A DNA stretch of 5,681 nt from Actinomycetota bacterium (lineage in GTDB: Bacteria; Actinomycetota; Acidimicrobiia; Acidimicrobiales; JAFATL01). Location of the stretch: the NCBI GenBank assembly GCA_019243975.1, contig JAFATL010000268.1, forward strand, positions 1 to 5,681, in the 5' to 3' direction. Below, one piece after another: positions 1 through 5,224 of this stretch. Both the position numbers and the translations under genes were made by a program. The notes under the pieces were generated by a model, which was not told the DNA's origin, did not search any database, and saw nothing but the letters and a program-made list of their open reading frames with translations. Positions within the stretch are counted from its first letter, which is position 1. The number at the start of each line of letters is the position of its first letter.

Positions 1-116
1 CGCACCCAGCCGGCGTGGGTGTGGAACTCGCCGCCGGCGGCCAGCGTGATCATGTAACGCCGCCCCTTGCGATCGAGCAACAACACACGATCTCCGACTG
101 CGAACTGGCTACTCAT
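1..116 (-). CDS. trmI: tRNA (adenine-58-N1)-methyltransferase, N-terminal part (truncated by window edge)
   Basis: Only the first 38 codons lie in the window, and the gene runs off the left edge. The ATG at 116-114 starts a protein beginning MSSQFAVGDRVLLLDRKGRR and continuing through a GGEFHTHAGW segment. This matches the small N-terminal beta-barrel of bacterial/actinobacterial TrmI (GCD14 family), with its 'GDRV-L-D-KGR' and 'G-FHTH-G' signatures. TrmI uses S-adenosylmethionine to make m1A58 in the tRNA T-loop. The SAM-binding Rossmann domain is outside the window, so catalytic residues cannot be checked. A GGCGGAG-like Shine-Dalgarno lies about 6-8 nt before the ATG. The gene sits 22 bp downstream of ttuA, which acts on U54 in the same tRNA loop, and that context supports the call. 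Confidence 0.85.
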   Translation of the reverse strand, partial: MSSQFAVGDRVLLLDRKGRRYMITLAAGGEFHTHAGWV

Positions 117-138
117 GCGCGGCTCCGCCGCGACGCAG

Positions 139-1041
139 TCACGTGGCGCGCGCCACGAGCTTGCAGAACGCGCACACTTCGCCCGTGGTCGGCGCGCCGC
201 AGCTGCTGCACGTTCGCAGCTCGACCTCCGCCTCGCCGACGGCGGCCGCGTCGAACCGGTGTGCCGCTTTGTCGAGGAACTCGAAGTAGAAGGCGGCCTT
301 GGCGCCCGGCGAGTGCTCCTCGATGCCGTTGAGCGCCTCTTTGTAGCCGAGGTGCTTGTTGCCTACCGCCATCGGGCACTCCTCGACGATGTAGTCGATT
401 CCTGTGAGCACGCAGTAGGCGGCCATCTCCCGCTCGCCCAGCCGCACCAGCGGCTTCACCTTCTTCACGAACCCGGCCTCGGCCGGCAGCACCGGCCGCT
501 GGCGGCTCAGGTAGTCGACGTTCCAGCGCAGGGTGTTGCCGAACAGCACGGCCGCCTCGTCGTCGAGGTTGTGGCCCGTGGCGATCACGTCGTAGCCGCC
601 GTCGATGGCTGCTCGGTTGAACAAGTGCCGCTTCGACAAACCACAGGCCGAGCAGGGCGCCCGCTTCGCCACCCTGGCACCGGTCGGGATGTCGAAGCCG
701 TACTCGCCCGGGATGTCGACCTCCACCAAGCGCGCCCCCCGCTTCGCCGCAAAGGCGCGCGTGTAGGTGGCCGACTCCTCGCTGTACTCGCCGATGCCGA
801 GCCCGAGGTAGAGCCCGTCGGCGGCGTAGCCGAGGTCGAGCAGGATGTCCCACAGCGCCAGGGAGTCCTTGCCGCCGGAGACGGCGACGAGCACGCGATC
901 GCCGGCGTGCAGCATGTCGAAGTCGTCGATGGCCTTGCGCACCTGCTCCCGGCTGTGGTGCAGGAAGCAGTCGCGGCAGAAGCCGGCGTTGTGCCGCCGC
1001 AGCTCGATCACCGCGGGCTCGCGGCACCGGCGGCACTTCAC
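139..1041 (-). CDS. ttuA: TtuA-type tRNA-5-methyluridine(54) 2-sulfurtransferase
   Basis: A 300-residue PP-loop ATPase that adenylates U54 of tRNA and replaces its 2-oxygen with sulfur, using sulfur delivered on a ubiquitin-like carrier. All family marks are visible: an N-terminal zinc ribbon (C3, C6, C22, C25), the PP-loop SGGKDS at 55-60, a GHNLDDEA motif at 156-163, and a C-terminal zinc ribbon (C278, C281, C290, C293). Three further cysteines (C130, C133, C222) fall at the numbers I recall for the catalytic [4Fe-4S] ligands of Thermus thermophilus TtuA. Full length for the TtuA/TIGR00269 branch of the TtcA/TtuA superfamily. The start is a GTG at 1041-1039, which overlaps the stop of the carrier gene (GTGA); the zinc ribbon begins at residue 3, leaving no room for a later start. 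The carrier upstream and trmI downstream reinforce the assignment. Which U54 derivative is made in this organism cannot be read from the sequence. Confidence 0.93.
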   Translation of the reverse strand: MKCRRCREPAVIELRRHNAGFCRDCFLHHSREQVRKAIDDFDMLHAGDRVLVAVSGGKDSLALWDILLDLGYAADGLYLGLGIGEYSEESATYTRAFAAKRGARLVEVDIPGEYGFDIPTGARVAKRAPCSACGLSKRHLFNRAAIDGGYDVIATGHNLDDEAAVLFGNTLRWNVDYLSRQRPVLPAEAGFVKKVKPLVRLGEREMAAYCVLTGIDYIVEECPMAVGNKHLGYKEALNGIEEHSPGAKAAFYFEFLDKAAHRFDAAAVGEAEVELRTCSSCGAPTTGEVCAFCKLVARAT

Positions 1042-1238
1042 GAGAAACCACCGGAGATGACGGGACGGACTTCGACGTGGTCGTCGTCCTCCAGCAGCGC
1101 GTCACCCGTCACCAGCGTGTCGCCCCGCACGACCAACACCGACTCACGGTTGATCTGCAGGCGTTCGAGCAGGCTGTGCACTCGCAGCGGGCCCTTCATC
1201 TCGAGCTCCCGCCGCGGGTTGCGGAGGACGACCTTCAC
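1038..1238 (-). CDS. ttuB: MoaD/ThiS-family ubiquitin-like sulfur carrier (TtuB-like)
   Basis: A 66-residue beta-grasp protein, the usual size for ThiS/MoaD/TtuB carriers. It opens MKVVLRNPRRELE, has an NRESVLVVRGD strand-turn segment at 30-40, and ends RPVISGGFS. In this family the C-terminal diglycine is adenylated by an E1-like enzyme (TtuC/MoeB type, not in this window) and converted to a thiocarboxylate that feeds TtuA. Here the diglycine is at residues 63-64 and is followed by Phe65-Ser66, so it is not terminal. The stop overlaps the GTG of ttuA by 4 nt (GTGA), implying translational coupling and a paired function. The start is GTG at 1238-1236; a GGAGGG tract directly abuts it, unusually close for a Shine-Dalgarno. 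An ATG 11 nt upstream opens a different frame that stops at once, and the next in-frame Met is residue 14, too late for the first beta strand. Confidence 0.85.
   Translation of the reverse strand: MKVVLRNPRRELEMKGPLRVHSLLERLQINRESVLVVRGDTLVTGDALLEDDDHVEVRPVISGGFS
1048..1052 (-). promoter_or_regulatory. Shine-Dalgarno of ttuA inside the diglycine codons of ttuB
   Basis: On the minus strand GGTGG, one mismatch from GGAGG, lies 6 nt before the GTG start of ttuA. It is made by the two GGT codons for Gly63-Gly64 of the carrier protein. The codons of the functional diglycine therefore appear to serve also as the ribosome-binding site for the next gene. Together with the GTGA overlap this decides the ttuA start. 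Confidence 0.55.
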
Positions 1239-1262
1239 CCCTCCATCATGACGTTTCGCACG

Positions 1263-1502
1263 TTAGGACGGTGTCGCGTTGGCCCCGACGACCTCGACCG
1301 TGCCCTTGCCGGTCTCGCGCTCGAGGTGGATCACGAGCGTGTGCCCGGGCTCGAGCTCCTCGCGGTACGCGATCTCGGGGCCGCTGCCGCGGAAGCGGTT
1401 GAACAGGCGGATCCCCCCGGCCGCGATCGCCACGTACGTCCACACCCGGCTGCCGCCGAACACGCCCCGGCGCAGGCCGTTGCGGAACAACCAGCGGGTC
1501 AC
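1263..1502 (-). CDS. Hypothetical 79-residue protein in a membrane-protein cluster
   Basis: I do not recognise this family. The protein starts at GTG 1502-1500, one base after the stop of the upstream small membrane protein, and ends at a TAA. The N-terminal third is basic (MTRWLFRNGLRRG) and leads into a short hydrophobic stretch around residues 20-33 (VWTYVAIAAGGIRL). That stretch is too short to be a convincing transmembrane helix but could be a membrane-contacting segment. The C-terminal half is soluble in character, with a beta-like segment HTLVIHLERE at 54-63. The tight coupling to the two upstream membrane genes and an open frame with coding-like composition support a real gene. No Shine-Dalgarno is evident, consistent with translational coupling. 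Its role may be tied to the DUF1469/DUF3618-type neighbours, by location only. Confidence 0.65.
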   Translation of the reverse strand: MTRWLFRNGLRRGVFGGSRVWTYVAIAAGGIRLFNRFRGSGPEIAYREELEPGHTLVIHLERETGKGTVEVVGANATPS

Positions 1503-1503
1503 G

Positions 1504-1719
1504 TCAGACGCGCCGGATCTCGACGACGGTTGCCCGCTTGCGACCGCGGCGCCGCCCCATGAGGAACGCCACGCCCACGACCACGGCCACCGCGGCGGCG
1601 CCCACGGCCAGCCCGATGGGCACGGCCGCCTTGGCCGTGCTATCGACCTCGCCGCGGATCTGGCGCAGCTTGTTCTCGATGTCGGCCCGGGTGACGGGCC
1701 GCTCCTGGGTCACGGCCAC
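1504..1719 (-). CDS. Small single-helix membrane protein, DUF3618-like
   Basis: The protein is 71 residues from the GTG at 1719-1717. It has a charged amphipathic N-terminal helix (TRADIENKLRQIRGEVDS, residues 10-27), then a strongly hydrophobic Ala/Val-rich segment at about 33-54, then a very basic tail (GRRRGRKR at 55-62). This is the layout of small DUF3618-type proteins that often sit beside DUF1469 holin-like genes in actinobacteria; the family name is my inference from layout and context, not a search. The basic tail predicts that the C-terminus stays cytoplasmic. I chose the 1719 start because an AGGAAGG Shine-Dalgarno overlapping the end of the upstream gene lies 9 nt before it. GTG at 1713 is an alternative; a longer reading from 1788 would overlap the upstream gene by over 60 bp and adds non-homologous-looking sequence. 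Function unknown. Confidence 0.72.
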   Translation of the reverse strand: MAVTQERPVTRADIENKLRQIRGEVDSTAKAAVPIGLAVGAAAVAVVVGVAFLMGRRRGRKRATVVEIRRV

Positions 1720-1723
1720 GGCC

Positions 1724-2074
1724 TCAGCCCTTCCTCTTCTTGGTGATCTGCATCCCGGCCAGGCCAGCCACGATCGCACCGACGGCAACCGTCACGAGGT
1801 ACGGGATCCACGACAGGTGGCCCTGCATCGAGCTTCCGGTCTCGGTCTGCAGGGCCCGCAACGTGGCCAGCAGCAGGAACGTGAGCCCGATGGCCAGGCA
1901 GATCGACCCCAGCACCCCGTAGCCGACGAAGCGGGCCAGGCCCTTGATGGGCTCGATCGTCTCCTGCTTGGCGTACGCGACGATCAGCTGCCACAGCTCG
2001 CTGATCTGCGCAGTCATGCTGTTGTCGGTCTTGTCGCCGTTCTTGGTGTACGGCGCCACGCGGGTCTCGGGCAC
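1724..2074 (-). CDS. Phage holin-like DUF1469 (YqjE-type) two-helix membrane protein
   Basis: A 116-residue protein. A polar N-terminus contains an amphipathic region (ISELWQLIVAYAKQETIEPIKG, residues 24-45). Two hydrophobic helices follow, at about 49-73 and 89-110, separated by a short polar loop, with a lysine/arginine tail (TKKRKG). This is the pattern of the actinobacterial holin-superfamily III / DUF1469 proteins. Despite the name these are chromosomal membrane proteins, and no phage genes are nearby. The start is GTG 2074-2072, backed by GGAGGAG just upstream; the alternative ATG at residue 20 has no ribosome-binding site. Its stop lies 4 bp before the start of the DUF3618-like gene, so the two are probably co-translated and may act together at the membrane. 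Molecular role not known. Confidence 0.8.
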   Translation of the reverse strand: MPETRVAPYTKNGDKTDNSMTAQISELWQLIVAYAKQETIEPIKGLARFVGYGVLGSICLAIGLTFLLLATLRALQTETGSSMQGHLSWIPYLVTVAVGAIVAGLAGMQITKKRKG

Positions 2075-2077
2075 TCG

Positions 2078-2084
2078 CTCCTCC
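2078..2084 (-). promoter_or_regulatory. Strong Shine-Dalgarno fixing the DUF1469 gene start
   Basis: GGAGGAG on the minus strand ends 3 nt before the GTG at 2074; its GGAGG core is 5 nt away. It is the clearest ribosome-binding site in the window and selects the GTG over the internal ATG 57 nt downstream. It sits in the 30-bp gap left after the frame-corrected end of the LON-domain gene. Confidence 0.75.
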
Positions 2085-2104
2085 GGGGAAGTCGCGCCTT
2101 CCTA

Positions 2105-2721
2105 TTACCCGGAGAGCCGGTACGCAAGCAGGGTCGCCGCGTCTTCGGCCAGCTCGGCCAGCCGTGTGAGCAGGTCGTTCGCGCTGCGGCCTCGAGGAGC
2201 CGCTGCTGATCGACGGGGCCGAGCGGGGCGATGGCCGCGAGCTGGAACATCCGGCGCTCGGGATCCTCGTCGAGCGCCACGGTGGCCGGCACCGCCGGCT
2301 CTTCGAGCTCGGCCTTGTAGGCGAGCGCCCGGCGCACCGCCTGCTCGGCCCGGGCGACCAGGTCCGCGCCGGGCCCGTCGACGGTCAGGTCGGGCAGGTC
2401 CTCCACCAGCGCCAGTGGGTACGGGTCGTCGGGCAGCCACTCGGTCACGCGAACACGACGCGTGCCCAGCGTGGTGATCAGCCAGCGGCCGTCGGGCAGC
2501 TCGGCCGCCTCCACCAGGTGGGCCACCGTGCCGGTGTCGAACCGGGTGTCACCGCCGCCGACCTCAAAGCCCCGTTCGATGAGCACCACCCCGAACTCGC
2601 CGTCACCGGCGATGCAGTGACGGGCCAGCGCCCGGTACCGCGGCTCGAAGATGTGGAGCGGCAGCGGCGCGTACGGGAACAGCACGGTGCCGAGCGGGAA
2701 CATCGGCAGCCGCACACTCAC
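2105..2721 (-). CDS. LON substrate-binding-domain protein, with an apparent frameshift near the 3' end
   Basis: Stand-alone homologue of the Lon protease N-terminal domain (LON_substr_bdg, PF02190 type). It has no ATPase or protease part; the role of such proteins is unclear, with peptide or substrate recognition suspected. The N-terminus carries the family hallmark MFPLGTVLFPYAPLPLHIFE followed by the RYRAL segment, then FGVVLIERG and TRRVRVTEWLPDDPYP further on. The frame from the GTG at 2721 is convincing to about residue 179 (LLEAA). After that it turns into low-quality sequence and runs on to 2014, inside the next gene. In the neighbouring frame the expected C-terminal helix (ANDLLTRLAELAEDAATLL) continues from about 2182 to a TAA at 2107-2105. 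Restoring one base gives a protein of about 205 residues, ending 30 bp before the DUF1469 gene. The uncorrected product would be 235 residues (2014-2721). AAGGTGG lies 5 nt before the start. Confidence 0.82.
2180..2193 (-). other. Probable one-base deletion (frameshift) in the LON-domain gene
   Basis: The coding frame with G/C-rich third positions shifts here by one base. Up to the GAG GCC GCA codons (2193-2185) frame 1 is coding-like; from GCG AAC GAC (2182 onward) the adjacent frame is, with Leu/Ala/Glu helix codons down to a TAA at 2105. The direction of the shift fits one missing base in a GC-rich GCCGCAGCGC stretch. This could be a sequencing or assembly error, or a true mutation. Confidence 0.75.
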
Positions 2722-2778
2722 GATGCCACCTTGTGAGCTCCGCTCACGGTGCCCCCTTGTGAGCCCCGCTCACGGTGC
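2713..2778 (-). repeat. 26-bp tandem repeat carrying serial GTGA stop/start overlaps
   Basis: Two adjacent 26-bp units (2753-2778 and 2727-2752) match at 24 of 26 positions. A third, partial copy begins at 2726 and contains the real start of the LON-domain gene (GCATCGTGAGTG against GCACCGTGAGCG). Each full unit contains a 6-bp inverted repeat with a 3-nt loop (GTGAGC-nnn-GCTCAC) and an AAGGGGG or AAGGTGG tract 5 nt before the next GTG. The first GTGA includes the TGA stop of dacB (2772-2770). GTG triplets stand at 2773, 2747 and 2721, exactly 26 nt apart. Confidence 0.85.
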
Positions 2779-4173
2779 GACGTCGTCGGGCTTGGGGGCG
2801 TCGGGGTACTGCGCCAGGATGTCGCCCACTGCGTCGGCGAAGTGCAGCCCGACCGCTTCGCTCGGCAGCTGGTTCATCACCAGGGCGAACGACAGTCGGC
2901 CCACAGAGCTGTCGACGACGCCGGACAGCGAGATGACACCGTCGAGCGAGCCCGTCTTGCCGCGCAGCCGGCCGGCGGCGGGATGACCAATGAACCGGTG
3001 CGCCAGCGTGCCGTTGCCGGCGGCCACCGGCAGGGCGTCGACGATCTCGCCTGCGTGGGGGCCCATGCTGATCGTGTCGACGAGCAGCCGGCAGGTGGCG
3101 CGGTCGGCCCGGTCGAGGCCCGAGCCGTCGACCGCGGTCCACCCGGCCATGGGCAGACCGGCGTCGGCCAGCGTCGCGTGCAAGACGCCGAGGCCCGCGG
3201 TCGTCGATCCGGCGCCCCCGAATCGATGGCCGAGCTCCTTGATCAGCAACTCGGCGGTGTCGTTGTCGCTCTGCTCGAGCATCTCGCCCACGAGGTCCTT
3301 CACCGGCATCGAGGCCACGTGGGTCACGGCCACTGCACTCGCAGGGGCGCGGCCTTCGCCCGCGGGCCCGTCGACGGTCACGCCCCGCGCCTGCAACAGA
3401 TCGGTGAGCACCGACGCGGCATGTCGCGCCGGGGCACTCGACGGCACGTGCTGCACCGCGTAGGCCTCGAAGCCGTCGTTGACAGCGAGCGCTCCCATCG
3501 GGCCGATGTCACCCAGGCTCGTGTACCGGGGCGGCCACGTCGAGATCACCCGCTCCCGGTCGTAGCGGCTGTCGTCGCCGAGCACACCGCCTTTGATCTC
3601 GTGCACGCCCGCGGCCACGACGGCGTCGGCCAGCGACTCGACCTTCGTCCACTTGGGGGGCGGGTACTTGCGCGAGCTCTCGTAGGCGGCCGAACCGATG
3701 AGCGGGTCGCCCCCGCCGACGAGGTAGAGCGGGCCGTTGATCACGCCGTTGCTGGGGGCGCGGTCAGCGCGCAGCTCGGTCTGCAGCTGCTCGTTCCCGT
3801 CGATGCGGTCCAGCACGGCCGCCGCCGTCAGCAGCTTGAGGTTGGAGGCGGGCAGCAACGACTGCGTCTCGGCCTGCGAGTAGATCCTGTGCGCGCCGCG
3901 CTGCGCGACGAGGCACGTCTGCGACTTGGCCCCACCCAGGGCGGGGTCGGCCAACGTGTCAGCCAGCCGCTGCGACAGTCGCCCGTCGCCGACGGTCCCC
4001 ACCAGCAGGTCGGCCACGCGTCGGGCCGACAGCACCGGCGTGCGAGCGCGCGCAGCCGCGATGGGATGGAGCGCACGCGAATCATGTTCGTGGGCACGGA
4101 ACGCGAAGAACCCCAGCACCACGATCGCGCTGGCCACGAGCGCGGGCGTCGCCCGCGCCTTCAGCAGTCGCAT
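2770..4173 (-). CDS. dacB: D-alanyl-D-alanine carboxypeptidase/endopeptidase, PBP4 (peptidase S13) family
   Basis: A 467-residue low-molecular-weight penicillin-binding protein that removes the terminal D-Ala of peptidoglycan stem peptides or cuts cross-links, working outside the membrane. All three active-site motifs are present in order: SxxK as SNLK at 110-113 (catalytic S110, K113), SDN at 302-304 and KTG at 406-408. GGGDP (153-157) and the 'VNDGFEAYAV' region typical of S13 enzymes are also present. A hydrophobic stretch at 9-26 after a basic MRLLKAR N-terminus is a signal anchor or signal peptide. Length and motif spacing are normal for PBP4/DacB. The long SxxK-SDN spacing reflects the inserted domains of this family. 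The start ATG lies 3 bp after the stop of the thioesterase gene with only a weak ribosome-binding site, so coupling is likely. The stop codon falls in the tandem repeat before the LON-domain gene. Confidence 0.93.
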   Translation of the reverse strand: MRLLKARATPALVASAIVVLGFFAFRAHEHDSRALHPIAAARARTPVLSARRVADLLVGTVGDGRLSQRLADTLADPALGGAKSQTCLVAQRGAHRIYSQAETQSLLPASNLKLLTAAAVLDRIDGNEQLQTELRADRAPSNGVINGPLYLVGGGDPLIGSAAYESSRKYPPPKWTKVESLADAVVAAGVHEIKGGVLGDDSRYDRERVISTWPPRYTSLGDIGPMGALAVNDGFEAYAVQHVPSSAPARHAASVLTDLLQARGVTVDGPAGEGRAPASAVAVTHVASMPVKDLVGEMLEQSDNDTAELLIKELGHRFGGAGSTTAGLGVLHATLADAGLPMAGWTAVDGSGLDRADRATCRLLVDTISMGPHAGEIVDALPVAAGNGTLAHRFIGHPAAGRLRGKTGSLDGVISLSGVVDSSVGRLSFALVMNQLPSEAVGLHFADAVGDILAQYPDAPKPDDVAP

Positions 4174-4176
4174 CGA

Positions 4177-4587
4177 TCAGGCGCGCTCGGAGTGCAGGTA
4201 GGTTGACGTGGCGCGGGCCACCACCCGTCCCTCGTCGTCGACCACCTCAGCCTCGACGAAGGCGGCCCGCTTGCCGCCCGACACCACTTCGGCGGTGCAC
4301 GTGAGCGTGCTGCCGATCTTGGCCGGACGAAAGAAGCTGATCTTCATCTCGGCGTTGGCCGAGAACACCTTGCGCTCGCGCGCGAACGTCACCGAGGCCG
4401 CGCCCATGGCCGAGTCGGCAAAGGCGGCGAGGAAGCCGCCCTGCACGATCCCGGTGGGGTTGGAGAAGCGCTCATCCGCCTTCATCTGCCACACCGTGCG
4501 CCCCGGCTGCGACTTGTCGATGCACACCATGCCCAACGTGAGATCGCAGGCGGGCGGGACTTGCACCCGGGTGTCAGTGGGAGGCAC
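4177..4587 (-). CDS. PaaI-family hotdog-fold thioesterase
   Basis: The protein is 136 residues from the GTG at 4587-4585, a typical single-hotdog length. The core is NPTGIVQGGFLAAFADSAMG at residues 43-62. It corresponds to the PaaI 'N..G..HGG....D' active-site region, with Gln in place of the usual His before GG and the acidic residue at D58. FSANAEMKISFFRPA (75-89) and the final strand VVARATSTYLH (122-132) complete the fold. Family members hydrolyse acyl-CoA thioesters; the acyl substrate cannot be told from sequence. The start is not certain: neither GTG 4587 nor GTG 4566 has a clear Shine-Dalgarno. The longer open frame reaching 5010 is a shadow of tetR. The gene begins 22 bp after tetR ends, so it is probably co-transcribed with that regulator and may be one of its targets. 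Confidence 0.85.
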   Translation of the reverse strand: MPPTDTRVQVPPACDLTLGMVCIDKSQPGRTVWQMKADERFSNPTGIVQGGFLAAFADSAMGAASVTFARERKVFSANAEMKISFFRPAKIGSTLTCTAEVVSGGKRAAFVEAEVVDDEGRVVARATSTYLHSERA

Positions 4588-4609
4588 GGCGCAGCAGGTT
4601 AGGTGAGGG

Positions 4610-5224
4610 CTACGGCTCGAGGGCAGCGCGGAAGAAGGCGCGCACGTGGTCGAGACGCTCGGCCAAGGCTTCCGGGGCGAGAGGGTCGCGGCCGAGCAGC
4701 GACTCGACCATCGAGACGTCGGTGAAGTAGCTGATGAGCGCGCCGTAACCGGTGACGAGCAGCTGCACGGGGTCGTGACGCCGGAACCGGCCTGCGTCCA
4801 TCTCCTTCTCGAAGAAGCCGGCGGCCCGCTCGACCAGCGGCTTGAGGGTCGCCCCGAAGCTGGCGGTGAAGGTGCTGTTCTCGTCGAGCGCCTCGCGCCG
4901 GACCAGGCGCAGGAAGTCGGGGTTCTCGGCGAAGAAGTCGAACGCGGCGCTGAGCACGTGGTCGACCTGGGCCCAGCCGTCGGTCGGCGCTTCGATCGCC
5001 TCGGCCACACGACGGAACCAGTCGATCAGGTGGGAGTCGAGGACCTCCTTGTACAGCACCTCCTTGGACGCGAAGTGGTGCAGGAGGCTGGGGCGCCGGA
5101 TGCCGACGGCGTCGGCGATTTCGTTCAGGGACGTGCCCTCGTAGCCGTGGGCTGCAAAACGGCGCAGGGCCTCGGTGAGGATTTGGTCGCGGGTCGACGA
5201 CGAGGGGGAGACGGTGGCGGCCAC
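4610..5224 (-). CDS. TetR/AcrR-family transcriptional regulator
   Basis: A 204-residue regulator. The N-terminal TetR DNA-binding domain is clear: TRDQILTEALRRFAAHGYEG (11-30), then the helix-turn-helix TSLNEIADAVGIRRPSLLHH (31-50), FASKEVLY (51-58) and a helical ligand-binding half rich in Phe/Leu/Arg. The length is typical. The start is GTG 5224-5222; no Shine-Dalgarno precedes it, but a TAGCCT -10-like element lies 8 nt upstream, suggesting a leaderless transcript. It is transcribed away from nagA and towards the PaaI thioesterase 22 bp downstream. TetR proteins usually bind inverted repeats in their own promoter, and candidate repeats are present between 5225 and 5269. A downstream acyl-CoA thioesterase hints at an acyl-CoA or fatty-acid ligand, but this is inference from context only. 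Confidence 0.92.
   Translation of the reverse strand: MAATVSPSSSTRDQILTEALRRFAAHGYEGTSLNEIADAVGIRRPSLLHHFASKEVLYKEVLDSHLIDWFRRVAEAIEAPTDGWAQVDHVLSAAFDFFAENPDFLRLVRREALDENSTFTASFGATLKPLVERAAGFFEKEMDAGRFRRHDPVQLLVTGYGALISYFTDVSMVESLLGRDPLAPEALAERLDHVRAFFRAALEP

Noticed and set aside
67..1251. Long plus-strand open frame of 394 codons opposite ttuA and ttuB
   Set aside because: It is antisense to two strongly supported genes; the protein has no recognisable motif and the Arg/Val/Gly-rich composition of a GC-rich shadow frame.
1724..2074. Holin-like gene as a sign of a prophage
   Set aside because: DUF1469 proteins are ordinary chromosomal membrane proteins in actinobacteria; no endolysin, capsid, integrase or att-like repeat is present.
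2731..2771. Two GTGAGC-nnn-GCTCAC hairpins as a transcription terminator after dacB
   Set aside because: Stems are only 6 bp, no T-run follows on either strand, and the hairpins are explained as part of the 26-bp tandem repeat at a translation start.
2713..2778. CRISPR-like repeat
   Set aside because: The units are directly adjacent without unique spacers, there are only two full copies, and no cas gene is present.
2749..4206. Plus-strand open frame of 485 codons opposite dacB
   Set aside because: It covers the complement of dacB, whose S-x-x-K, SDN and KTG motifs are intact. The plus frame is His/Arg/Gly/Val-rich with no domain signature, as expected from complementing GC-rich codons.
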